64,000 nucleotides of DNA from CAWBOV01 sp963790525. Its GTDB lineage: Bacteria; Actinomycetota; Actinomycetes; Mycobacteriales; Jatrophihabitantaceae. Positions 17,204-25,442 of the stretch are shown one piece after another (the stretch's first letter is position 1; every line of letters begins with the position of its first letter). Below the pieces are notes generated by a model. It worked only from the letters and a program-made list of their open reading frames with translations, ran no database searches and was not told where the DNA came from. The position numbers and the translations under genes were made by a program. The stretch lies in contig CAWBOV010000002.1 of NCBI GenBank assembly GCA_963790525.1, forward strand, positions 868,001 to 932,000, given 5' to 3'.

Positions 17204-18928
17204 ATGGCTGCTGAACGTTGGCTCATAGATACCGAACCGAGTCAGCGGTTCCCCGTCTACACCCGGCTCAACGCCAATGACGTGCTGCCCGACCCGATCA
17301 CGCCCCTCGGCGCGAGCCTGGCGTGGATCCCGAACATCCTCCCCGGCTTCTCGACCGGGTACGCGTTCAACGGCGCCATCACCGCGGCGGAGGCGTATGC
17401 GGATGGCATCTCGCCGGCGGCGGCGTTCTTCTACGGCCACATGTACGTGAACATGACGATGCCGCGCATGGTCGGCATCCGCGGGGGGATGGGCTGGGAG
17501 ATCGTCGACGCGGCCTTCTTCGCCGCGCACCCGGACGCCCCGCCGCACACACCCGTCCCGGAGGACATCGACGAGGAGCGTTCGGCCGCGATGGCCGCGC
17601 GCAACGAATGGACGCTGACGACGACGACGTTCCCCGAGCTGGAGGAGGAGCGCCAGCTGGCCGACCGGTGTCGTGCCGAGCGCCCCGACCTCGCCGCGAT
17701 GTCGCCGGCCGCGCTCATCGCCCGCGCCCGGTCGGTGATGCCGCTCGAACGGTTCATGTGGCGCGGCGAGATGACGGCAGGCAGCCAGTCCGCCGTCGGC
17801 CCGGCGATCATCTCCTCGCTCGTGGGTGCCGCCGACCCGACGCTGATGGTCAAGATCATCGGCTACGCGGGCGATGTCGACTCGGCCGCTCCGTCCTACG
17901 TCCTCTGGGATCTCTCGCGCGTCGTGCACGCCGACCCGGAACTGGTCGCCGAGTTCGACAAGGGCGTCAGCGGGCTGACGGAGCGGGTCGCCGACCACCC
18001 CGTCTTCGGACCGCAGTTCGCCACCTTCGTCAAGGACTTCGGGTACCGCGGCCCCAGTGAATGGGACATCGGCGCCGACTCCTGGGAGACGCGGCCGGAG
18101 CTCGCGCTCGGGCTCATCGACCGGCTGCGCACCCTGGACGACGACGCGTCGCCGTCCGCGCGCCAGCAGTCGCAGGTGGGGGAGACCGACGAGGCGCTCG
18201 CGCGGGCGCTGGAGATCCTGGCCGGCAACGACGACGCCATCGCCACGCTGCACCTGGCGATCGCCTCGGCCCGGCGGTTCGGAGCCTGGCGTGAGCGCGC
18301 CAAGGCCAACTGCATCAAGGTGCTGCACGAGGGGCGGGTGGCGCTGCACGAGCTCGGTGTACGCCTGACCGCCCAGGGACACATCGCCAGCCCGAGGCAG
18401 CTGTTCATGTGCCTGGACAACGAACTGGACGTCATGGCACTGGCGCCGCAGACGATGACCGCGATCCTCGCCGAGCGCGAGCAGCAGTGGCAGTCGCTGT
18501 TCGGCCTGGAGATCCCCACCTTCGTGGAGTACGGCAAGCCGCTCGCACCGCTGAGCTCGCTGCAGCACCGGGGCGACGTGGCGCTGCCGACCGTGGCGGT
18601 CGGTGACGTCCTGACCGGCGTCCCCGCGTCGGGGGGCAAGGCGACCGGGCGTGCCCGCGTCATCGTCGACACCGCGAACATCGCCGATTTCGAGCCCGGC
18701 GAGATCTTGGTGGCGCCGCAGACCGACCCGTCCTGGACGCCGCTGTTCCTCGTGTCCAGCGGGGTCGTGGTCGACGTCGGCGCGATGGCCAGTCACGCGA
18801 TGATCGTCAGCCGGGAGCTGGGGATCCCCTGCGCCGCGGGTGTCACCGGTGCGACACAGCGGATCCCCACCGGCGCCCTGATCGAGGTCGACGGTTCGGC
18901 CGGGACGGTGACCGTCCTGGAGCTGTGA
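17204..18928 (+). CDS. PEP-utilising (dikinase-type) phosphohistidine-domain protein, copy 1
   Basis: A 574-residue protein. The C-terminal ~100 residues are the swivelling PEP-utiliser domain, with the phospho-accepting His at about 531 in GAMASHAMIVSRELGIP and the preceding APQTDPSWTPLF strand. The N-terminal ~440 residues are helical and resemble the substrate-binding middle part of rifampicin-phosphotransferase-like proteins, with FPVYTRLNANDVLPDPITPL at residues 16-35 and GYAGDVDSA in the middle. No ATP-grasp domain is present, so phosphoryl donation needs another protein (compare two-subunit phenylphosphate synthase). ATG 17204 follows a GAGGAG site. A close paralogue is at 46215-47936. 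The stop is 3 bases from a convergent SDR. Substrate unknown. Confidence 0.82.
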   Translation: MAAERWLIDTEPSQRFPVYTRLNANDVLPDPITPLGASLAWIPNILPGFSTGYAFNGAITAAEAYADGISPAAAFFYGHMYVNMTMPRMVGIRGGMGWEIVDAAFFAAHPDAPPHTPVPEDIDEERSAAMAARNEWTLTTTTFPELEEERQLADRCRAERPDLAAMSPAALIARARSVMPLERFMWRGEMTAGSQSAVGPAIISSLVGAADPTLMVKIIGYAGDVDSAAPSYVLWDLSRVVHADPELVAEFDKGVSGLTERVADHPVFGPQFATFVKDFGYRGPSEWDIGADSWETRPELALGLIDRLRTLDDDASPSARQQSQVGETDEALARALEILAGNDDAIATLHLAIASARRFGAWRERAKANCIKVLHEGRVALHELGVRLTAQGHIASPRQLFMCLDNELDVMALAPQTMTAILAEREQQWQSLFGLEIPTFVEYGKPLAPLSSLQHRGDVALPTVAVGDVLTGVPASGGKATGRARVIVDTANIADFEPGEILVAPQTDPSWTPLFLVSSGVVVDVGAMASHAMIVSRELGIPCAAGVTGATQRIPTGALIEVDGSAGTVTVLEL

Positions 18929-18931
18929 CGC

Positions 18932-19684
18932 CTAGCTGGTGATGGACTCGCCGCCGTCGACGACGATGAGGGTGCCGGTCATGAACGACGCCTCGTCGGA
19001 GAGCAGGAAGCAGATCGGCGCCGCGACCTCGGCGGCGGCGGCGACGCGCTTCTGCAGGTTGGCGGCGCCGAACATCGCCGAGCCGGCCTCCAGGTCTCCC
19101 GCGCGCTCCATCATCAGCGGAGCGGTCATGCCGGTCAGGGTGCGGCCGGGTGCGACGGTGTTGACGCGAATGCCGGGGGCGAGCTGGCGGGCGAGTTGCC
19201 GCGACAGCGAGGCTATGGCGGCTTTCGCGGCACCGTAGGGGGCGTTGTTGTTCTGCGCGCGGATCGCCGCGACGGAGGCGATGTTCACGATCGAGCCGGC
19301 CGGGCTCTCGCGCAGCGCGGGGATGACGTGCTTGCACACGAGGAACGTGCCGCTGACGTGCACGCTCATCATCTTCTCGAAGTCCTCGAGCGTCCAGGTC
19401 TCCAGCGGGCCGAACACGGCATGCCCGGCGGCGTTGAGGACGTGGTCGATGCGGCCGAAGTGCTGGAGCGTCTGGGCGATCGCGCCCTCGACCGCGGCTT
19501 CGTCACGCACATCCAGGCCGAAGCCGATCGCGCCGTCCAGTTCGGCGGCCTTGGCCTCGGCCTTCTCCCGGTCGAGGTCGATGATGGCGACCTTGCCGCC
19601 CTCCGCGGTGACCCGGTCGGCGACCGAGGCGGCGAGCCCGGAGGCTCCGCCGGTGGCGACGAGGACGCGTCCTTCAAATCTCAT
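18932..19684 (-). CDS. SDR-family oxidoreductase
   Basis: A 250-residue SDR with ATGGASGLAASVAD (a slightly atypical TGxxxGxG, with Ala where the third Gly usually lies), LNAAGHAVFG in place of NNAG, active site NIASVAA with PYGAAKAA, and VDGGESITS at the C-terminus. The altered nucleotide motif and LNAAG may change cofactor preference but the Ser/Tyr/Lys triad is intact. It converges on the PEP-utilising gene with 3 bases between stops. A homologous convergent arrangement exists at 46215/47949. It is probably co-transcribed with the VOC gene upstream on the minus strand. Confidence 0.88.
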   Translation of the reverse strand: MRFEGRVLVATGGASGLAASVADRVTAEGGKVAIIDLDREKAEAKAAELDGAIGFGLDVRDEAAVEGAIAQTLQHFGRIDHVLNAAGHAVFGPLETWTLEDFEKMMSVHVSGTFLVCKHVIPALRESPAGSIVNIASVAAIRAQNNNAPYGAAKAAIASLSRQLARQLAPGIRVNTVAPGRTLTGMTAPLMMERAGDLEAGSAMFGAANLQKRVAAAAEVAAPICFLLSDEASFMTGTLIVVDGGESITS

Positions 19685-19753
19685 CTGGATCCGTTCCGGC
19701 GTCGTCGATGACGCCTGTGGCTGGGTGGTGCGGGGTAGGTGGCCGGCGGCCGG

Positions 19754-20257
19754 TCAGGTGGTCGACTGTTCGGACAGGCTCGCCGCGATCCAGTTCTCCA
19801 GGGTGAGCGCGAAGCCCGGGGCGACGAGTTCGACCCACACGCCGCCGAGGCCCGGGTGGTAGGTGAAGCGGCCCGGGCGGCCGTCCTCGCCGACGTCGTG
19901 GACCCGGGCGGGCATGCCGCCGGCTTCGAGCCGGGCCGCCGCGGCGCGCAGGTCCTTGGCCCAGAACCCGATGTGGTTGAGACCGAGGCAGTCCTGTGCC
20001 CACGTCTGGCCGGACTTCTCCTCGATCAGCTCGATGTGGGGCGGACCGTCGATCGAGTAACTGACGAGCAACTCGGGGCTGCGCCTGACACCGTCGACCA
20101 TCACATCGAGCGTGCTCCTGCGCAGGGTGGCGAAGCGGACGCCGAGCAGGTCGGAGTACTGCTCGACCGCGGCGGCGACGTCGGGGACCACCAGTCCCAT
20201 GTGGTACATCTCCGGCTTGTCGGTGAGACGCTCCATCATGCGGTCGACAACGGTCAC
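19754..20257 (-). CDS. VOC-superfamily (glyoxalase/extradiol dioxygenase fold) protein
   Basis: A 167-residue protein of the vicinal-oxygen-chelate fold with two beta-alpha-beta-beta-beta modules: YHMGLVVPDVAAAVEQYSDL begins the first and LNHIGFWAKDLRAAAARLEA the second. Likely metal ligands are the His of YHMG, a Glu in PPHIELIEE, the His of NHIG and a Glu in VWVELVAPG. Members include glyoxalases, epimerases and dioxygenases. GTG 20257 is used because GAGGAG lies 10 bases upstream; the ATG reading from 20281 has no such site. It lies 69 bases upstream of the SDR on the same strand. Confidence 0.83.
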   Translation of the reverse strand: MTVVDRMMERLTDKPEMYHMGLVVPDVAAAVEQYSDLLGVRFATLRRSTLDVMVDGVRRSPELLVSYSIDGPPHIELIEEKSGQTWAQDCLGLNHIGFWAKDLRAAAARLEAGGMPARVHDVGEDGRPGRFTYHPGLGGVWVELVAPGFALTLENWIAASLSEQSTT

Positions 20258-20287
20258 GTCGAGTGGTCTCCTCTGTCTCAAGGGCCC

Positions 20288-20315
20288 AAAGTAACTGGAA
20301 CCTTACTATATAAAG
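20288..20315. promoter_or_regulatory. AT-rich divergent promoter region
   Basis: The 96-base gap between the VOC gene (minus) and the NIPSNAP-like gene (plus) contains AAAGTAACTGG then CCTTACTATATAAAG. TATAGT on the minus strand (20305-20310) and TATATA/TATAAA on the plus strand are plausible overlapping -10 boxes. The AGTAACTG core recurs at other gaps in this window. Confidence 0.4.
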
Positions 20316-20353
20316 ACGTTGATGTCGTGACCCTGAAGGAAGAGGATTCGAAG

Positions 20354-20686
20354 ATGACCGAGCCTGCTCCGTGCTATCTCCACGTCAACCTGCAGCTGGT
20401 GCGAGGCAAGCACCGGTTGTACGCGGACACGATGGGTGCGTTCGCGAAAGTGCTGCAGGAGCAGTACGGATGGCGCCTGGTCGGCGGGTTCTCCAGCGGC
20501 ATCGGGCGGCTGGGACACGTGGTGCACCTGTGGCGGATCCCGTCCGCCGACGCACTCGAGCGCACGCTCGCCGATGTGCGCGTCAACCAGCCCGACGCCG
20601 CGATCTGGGCGGCCGCTTTCGCCGAGTGCATCGAGGACGAGGACCTCGAACTGATGCATCCCACCAGTTACTCGCCCGCGCCCTAG
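20354..20686 (+). CDS. NIPSNAP-like small dimeric alpha/beta-barrel protein
   Basis: A 110-residue protein. It begins PCYLHVNLQLVRGKHRLYAD and has LVGGFSSGIGRLGHVVHLWR, the strand-turn-strand pattern of the NIPSNAP/ferredoxin-like dimeric barrel superfamily, in which the conserved H-x-W strand lies mid-protein. Members occur beside catabolic oxidoreductases and may bind or isomerise hydrophobic intermediates; no catalytic role is established. GGAAGAGG upstream supports the ATG at 20354. It is transcribed alone and ends before a hairpin shared with the convergent gene. Confidence 0.7.
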   Translation: MTEPAPCYLHVNLQLVRGKHRLYADTMGAFAKVLQEQYGWRLVGGFSSGIGRLGHVVHLWRIPSADALERTLADVRVNQPDAAIWAAAFAECIEDEDLELMHPTSYSPAP

Positions 20687-20698
20687 GTCGCCCGTCCC

Positions 20699-20736
20699 GT
20701 AGGTCGGCCGGCCACCCAGCTCGGCGGGCCACCTAC
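20699..20736. terminator. GC-rich hairpin between convergent genes
   Basis: GTAGGT(C)GGCC and GGCCACCTAC can form a 10-bp stem with one bulged base; outer arms are 20699-20704 and 20731-20736. It lies between the NIPSNAP-like gene (ending 20686) and the helical-protein gene (ending 20733), overlapping the latter's stop. There is no U-tract, so termination efficiency is uncertain. Confidence 0.4.
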
Positions 20737-21191
20737 CGGCCGACGATGCCGTAGGTGCTCATCACATCCTTCTCGCGGCGCATGCGGTCATCGAGGATCG
20801 CCCGGCCCCCGGCGAGCAGGTCCTGCGCGCCGGCCGCGCCCGCGGCGTCCACGGCGGCAGCGAAGGCTGTCCCGGCCAGGACGTAGACCTCGTCGACGTC
20901 GGCCAGATGCAGGCTGTCCCAGGGCCCGGCGGCGAGGTTCGCCAGCGCGGCGGTGAGCTCGGCGGTCGCGCACCGGTCCGCCACGGCGGCGGCGTAGGCC
21001 TGCATCGCGGCGGTCTCCTCGCGCATCCAGGCGATCTCGTGCGCGGCGCGGACCGCCACGTTCTGCAGCACCGTCTCGATCATCACGAGCTGGACCTGCT
21101 TGGTCTCGTCGGTGAGATCGGGCAGGAAGGACTCGCGGAGCTCGGCACAGCAGTCCAGGACGAGCCGGTCGGTGGTGGGCCGGGAGATCAC
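20733..21191 (-). CDS. Small helical protein, LvaB/DUF6285-like kinase partner
   Basis: A 152-residue, all-helical, Ala-rich protein with no signal peptide. It starts PTTDRLVLDCCAELRESFLP and continues as long amphipathic helices. It lies 13 bases downstream of an APH-type kinase. The N-terminal ~130 residues of the kinase at 34931 have the same helical pattern (LDNVVLPALAP...RQLVGL), so this small protein looks like the free-standing form of that domain. Adjacent LvaA/LvaB proteins of levulinate catabolism form a kinase pair acting on 4-hydroxyacyl-CoA; equivalence here is inference. Alternative: an unrelated helical protein. Confidence 0.6.
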   Translation of the reverse strand: MISRPTTDRLVLDCCAELRESFLPDLTDETKQVQLVMIETVLQNVAVRAAHEIAWMREETAAMQAYAAAVADRCATAELTAALANLAAGPWDSLHLADVDEVYVLAGTAFAAAVDAAGAAGAQDLLAGGRAILDDRMRREKDVMSTYGIVGR

Positions 21192-21204
21192 GGCGTCCGT
21201 CCTC

Positions 21205-22203
21205 TCATGCCAGCTGGTCGCAGGTCCGCAGGAACATCGCGTGCAGGTGCGAGATCGCGTTGACGAGGTAGGTCGCCATCACCCCGCGACGCTCGGGGGT
21301 CCCGGCGGCGGCCGCCGCGTCGACGAGCTGGCGGAACAGCGGAGCCATCCCGATCATCAGGAAGTACTCGACGACCGCGGGGTTGACCTGCTCCTCGGTC
21401 AGGCCGGTCCGGGCGCGGTACCGCTCCAGGAAACCGGGTGGGTCGGCCCAGTAGACGTTCGGCGCCATCGGGATCTGGGTGTAGTAGCCGAGGTCCTCGC
21501 GCGGATCGCCGATGTGCGCGAACTCCCAGTCGATGACCAGGGGACGGCCGGCGCCGACGAGCACGTTGCCGGGTTGGCAGTCGCCGTGCACGAGCCCCAG
21601 CGGCACCGGGGGCGGCAGGTGGGCGCGCAGCCACCGGGCGACGTAGCCGAGCACCGGAGCCGTCTCGGGGTAGGTCTGCCGGACGTCGTCGTAGATGCCG
21701 ATCCTGCTCTCCAGGTACTCCGCCCAGTCCCCGGGCCGCCCGAGCCCGGCCGGGAGCGCCGACACGTCGACGTGGTGGATGTCCGCGACCGTGTCGACGA
21801 AGACCCGGGACCAGTCGGTGATGTCGTCGGCCTCCTCCAGCACCGTCTGCAGCGACCGGTGCTCCGAGCAGTCCATGACGATGCAGGGCGAGCCGAGGAA
21901 CTCCCCGGTGGGGTCGAACCACCGGGCGCGCGGGAGCGTCACGCCCGGGACGTCGGAGAGTGCCAGCATCAGGTGCCACTCGTCGTTGCGGTCGCTGCGG
22001 AAGACCCCGCGGTCGTCGAAGGGATCGCCGCGCAGGACGAAGGTCTCCTCCGCCCCGCTCGCCCAGCGCACCGTCGACCGCGCACTGATGCGGCTGTAGC
22101 CCCCGGAGATGGGCTGGTAGCTCAGCACCCGTGGCCGCCGCTCCGGCTCGACCGCTGTCAGGAACCGCTCGAAGCGGGTCGTCATCTCCTGCACGGCTGC
22201 CAC
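21205..22203 (-). CDS. APH/choline-kinase-fold phosphotransferase (LvaA/ACAD10-11 N-domain-like)
   Basis: A 332-residue kinase-fold protein. The catalytic loop is HGDCQPGNVLV and the metal-binding Asp is in VIDWEFAHIGDPREDLGYY, the pattern of the acyl-CoA-linked phosphotransferases related to the N-domain of ACAD10/11 rather than of true aminoglycoside resistance kinases, which would rarely sit in a catabolic cluster. The N-lobe contains SARSTVRWASG and ETFVLRGDP, the equivalent of the ATP-binding Lys strand (here Arg). It likely phosphorylates a hydroxyl on an acyl-CoA or alcohol. It is 3 bases after a histidine-phosphatase gene and 13 before the LvaB-like gene. Confidence 0.85.
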   Translation of the reverse strand: MAAVQEMTTRFERFLTAVEPERRPRVLSYQPISGGYSRISARSTVRWASGAEETFVLRGDPFDDRGVFRSDRNDEWHLMLALSDVPGVTLPRARWFDPTGEFLGSPCIVMDCSEHRSLQTVLEEADDITDWSRVFVDTVADIHHVDVSALPAGLGRPGDWAEYLESRIGIYDDVRQTYPETAPVLGYVARWLRAHLPPPVPLGLVHGDCQPGNVLVGAGRPLVIDWEFAHIGDPREDLGYYTQIPMAPNVYWADPPGFLERYRARTGLTEEQVNPAVVEYFLMIGMAPLFRQLVDAAAAAGTPERRGVMATYLVNAISHLHAMFLRTCDQLA

Positions 22204-22206
22204 GGT

Positions 22207-22969
22207 TCAGAACGTTACGAGGGCAGGGTCCGCCGCGTAAAGGTGATGCATCTCGTTCAGCGTGTGGATGACGCGCTTGCCGTTGCCGACCAGGACGCGG
22301 CTCACCGACGCATGGGCCGGGCGGAAGAACATGTCCACGTCCAGCCCGAGCAGGTGGCCGATGTAGGAGTTGATGACGCCGCCGTGGCAGACGATCGCGA
22401 TGCGTGGGCCCGGCGTGCGTGCCGATGATGCCCTCGATCACCGTGACCACTCGGCTGCGGAACTCGTCGCTGCTCTCGGAGAACGGGCAGACGTCCCAAC
22501 GTCGCTCCGCGACGAAGCGCTCCTCGACGCCCTTCCACATGAGCGGTGACATGACGTCGAGCAGGCGCTTGCCGTCCGGGATGTCACGGTACGTCTCGAT
22601 CTCACGCAGTTCCGGGAGCACGGTGAGCTCCAGGCCGTGCGGAGCCGCGACGGCGCGGGCGGTCTCGTGCGCCCTGCGCAGGTGGCTGCAGAACACGGCG
22701 TCGATCGGCTCGTCGGCGAGCGAGGAGCCCACGACGTCGGCCTGGCGCTGCCCGACCTCGGACAGCGGTGGGTCCACCCACACGTCGGGCGTCAGGCCGT
22801 AGTCGTGCCTGCCCTGGGAGCCGTGGCGGACGAAGGTGACCTCGACGACTCCGGGTTGGTTGGTCAGGAACGCCCGGTCGAGGGACAGTGGCGGTGGCGG
22901 GGCGGCCGGGGGCTGCCGCGGCATCGACGGGGTGGAGGGTGATGTGGGCAGCGGATGCGGCTGTGACAT
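22207..22969 (-). CDS. Histidine phosphatase family protein (one frameshift)
   Basis: About 253 residues after removing one base near 22410-22420. The catalytic RHG motif is in VTFVRHGSQGRHDYG after a Pro-rich N-terminus; FCSHLRRAHETARAV follows, and the second His is in IVCHGGVINSYIGHL. The family is phosphoglycerate-mutase-like and transfers or removes phosphate through phospho-His. Lying immediately upstream of the APH-type kinase and LvaB-like gene, it could hydrolyse a phosphorylated intermediate or act as a salvage phosphatase. ATG 22969 is used because it begins a conserved reading; an earlier ATG at 22993 is also possible. The Pro-rich N-terminus (MPRQPPAAPPPPL) is atypical. Confidence 0.82.
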
Positions 22970-23066
22970 GGCCCTGAGTCTAGACAGCGGCACCAGTTAC
23001 TGCGGATAATCGAGCTAGAACGACTGCGTTGTGAAACAGGCGTTACACAAACTAGGGAGAACTCTG

Positions 23067-24216
23067 ATGGTCTTCGTCCCTCACCGCGGCGACCTGCCGG
23101 CCCGCATCGGCCCCGGCGTTCCTTTGATCCCCGACATCGGTCCCGGCCGAGCTGACCGGCGGAGAACTACACCGATCCGGCCCGGTTCGAGCTCGAGCGG
23201 CGCAAGGTGCTGAACCGGAGCTGGCAGATCATCTGCCGCTCGAGTTCGGAGATCCCGAAGCACGGGCGACTACGTGGTGTGGGAGGGCCACGGCGAGACC
23301 ATCGTCGTCAGCCGGCGCCGCGACGGCGGCGTGAGCGGATTCCACAACGTCTGCCAGCACCGCGGCGCCCGCATCGTCCAGGAGTCCGGCCACGACGCAC
23401 GCCGGTTCACCTGCCGCTGGCACAACTGGACCTACGACCTCGAGGGCAACGTCATGGGCGTTCCCGACCGCGAGGACTTCGCCCCGAGCACAGCTGGACG
23501 GGCTCTGCTCGCCGGCTGTCGAGGTGCGACGAGTGGGGCGGCTGGGTGTGGGCCGTGCTGGCCGGCCCCGGCGTCGCGCCGCCGCTCAAGGAGTGGATCG
23601 GGCCCGAGGTCGCTGGGCGATCTCGGCGCGTACAAGATGGAGGACATGGATCCTGCACGACAAGCTCATGTGGGAGCTGCCGACGCGAACTGGAAGGTCG
23701 TCATCGACGGCTTCAACGAGAACTATCACGCGGCGCACCTGCACACGATCTCGCCGCAGGACGTGCAAGCGACGGCCGGTTCGAGCACCTACTTCGCCTT
23801 CGGCCGCAACGGCGATGATGGTGGTCCCGTACAAGGGCGTGCTGCCGGAACTGCAGCGACACGCTCGACCACCAGAGCCTGGCGATCTGCCACTACACGA
23901 TCTTCCCGACGTCGGTGTTCAACAACAATCCGCACCACCTCCAGCTGTTCCGGTCGGTGCCGCTCGCGCGTCGACAGACCCGGTTCGAGACGTGGGAACT
24001 CTGGTACACGGACGGCGACGACCGGAGTACCTCGAGGCCACCGCCCGGCACTGGGAGCGGCTGAAGAAGGTCGTGGCCGAGGACGTCGAGATCTATCGAG
24101 GAATGGGCGAGCGGCCCGTCAGTCCACCGCCTACACCCGCAACGTGCTTCAACAACCGCGAATGCAAGATCACGCACTTCCACGACGTCGTGCAGGACAT
24201 GCTCGACGCGGATTAA
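23067..24216 (+). CDS. Rieske ring-hydroxylating oxygenase alpha subunit (heavily frameshifted)
   Basis: Joined pieces in all three frames give one Rieske oxygenase of about 380 residues. The Rieske centre is C-Q-H in NVCQHRGARIVQ and C-R-W-H in FTCRWHNWTYDLEG. The mononuclear iron site is DGFNENYHAAHLHTI. About a dozen single-base shifts occur in 1150 bases, mainly insertions (one is the third G before CGACTACG near 23268). The pieces otherwise remain conserved, so error in the sequence is the simplest explanation. ATG 23067 follows GGGAGA. A second Rieske subunit follows after 14 bases. Confidence 0.75.
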
Positions 24217-24230
24217 GAGGTAGCTGGAGC

Positions 24231-25439
24231 ATGAGCGCCCCGAACTACGTAGCCGGGATCGACTTCAACGCAGCCGTCCGCGAGGACGCCTTCGACGTCA
24301 TGGGCCGGCTCGTCGAGCACTACCGCAACAAGTCGACCGACCAGGCCGACGAGCAGTGGCGCGAACCGGTCAGCAACTACTCGCGACCAGGAGCTGTGGC
24401 GAACGGAGATCCAGACCGTCCACCGCAAGGTGCCGCTGCCGCTGGCGCTGTCGTGCGAGATGCCCGGATCCCGGCAACTACAAGGCGATCGACGTCATGG
24501 GAACCCCCGTGCTGATCACCCGTGACGCCGCGGGCGAGGTGCACGCGATGGTCAACGCCTGCCGGCACCGCGGTGGCGAACTGGTGCGCCGAGGGCACCG
24601 GCCACACGCGCCGGCTCATCACGTGCCCGTACCACGCGTGGACCTACGACCTGACCGGCTGCCTGACGGGCGTCTACGGCGAGGAGACCTTCGGCGACGT
24701 CGACCGCGCGAAGATGAGCCTGCAAGCCGCTGCCGAGTGCGGAGCGGGCCGGGCTGATCTTCGTCTCGCTCGACCCCGACGCCACGATCGACCTCGACTC
24801 GTGGCTGGGCCCGGAACTGATCGACCTGCTCGAGGCGATGGGGCTGGACCAACTGCCACTACTACTCGACGCGCACCCTCGACGGGCCCAACTGGAAGGT
24901 CGTCATCGACGGCTACCTCGAGGGCTACCACTTCGCGTCGCTGCACACGCACGACGGTCTTCCGTACGAACTTCTCCAACATGGCCGCCTTCGACAAGTG
25001 GGGCCCGCACCAGCGCAACGCGTTCGCGCTGCGCCCGATCGCCGACGTGGTCGACCTGCCCGAGGACGATGTGGGACCCGGCCACCTGCGTCGGTGCGAT
25101 CTTCTGGCTGTTCCCCGGCATGGCGATCGCCGGCGGCTGGCGCCACCAGGTCGTCGTCTCGCTCGTGCTCCCCGGCAAGACGTGGGACACCTCGACACAC
25201 CCAGCAGATCCTGGTCCTGCGCCACAGCCCGGCGGACGAGGAGGAGCGCAAGGCGGCGGCGCACACCCGCGACTGGTTCCACGACGTCGTGATGGACGAG
25301 GACTACGCGACCGGCTTCGGCGTGCAGCGCGGTCTCGATGCCCTGGACGGACGAGGACTTCGTCTTCGGTCGGAACGAGCCCGGCGTCCAGCACTTCCAC
25401 CGGGCGCTCGGCGAGCAAGTGGCGAAGGGGAGCAAGTAA
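24231..25439 (+). CDS. Second Rieske oxygenase alpha-type subunit (heavily frameshifted)
   Basis: About 395 residues if the shifts are repaired. It begins SAPNYVAGIDFNAAVREDAF. The Rieske motif is NACRHRGG followed by LITCPYHAWTYDLTGCL; the iron site is DGYLEGYHFASLHT. Repairs near 24388, 24472, 24588 and others each remove one base. It differs clearly from the preceding Rieske protein, so this is not a simple tandem duplication. The two may form a mixed oxygenase or act in sequence. No NTF2-fold beta subunit is adjacent. GGAGC precedes ATG 24231 and the SDR at 25443 starts 3 bases after its stop. Confidence 0.75.
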
Positions 25440-25442
25440 CCG

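Noticed and set aside
17204..18928. Rifampicin resistance phosphotransferase
   Set aside because: The length is only about 574 residues with no ATP-grasp domain, two paralogues occur in catabolic neighbourhoods, and nothing else in the window is resistance-related.
21205..22203. Aminoglycoside resistance kinase
   Set aside because: The APH fold is present, but the neighbourhood (acyl-CoA enzymes, LvaB-like partner) and the HGDxxPGN/DWE pattern fit ACAD10/11- or LvaA-like kinases.
23067..25439. Pseudogenes from decay of the tandem Rieske genes
   Set aside because: Conserved motifs remain intact in every piece, shifts are mostly +1 insertions, and substitution-type damage is lacking; sequence error is simpler.
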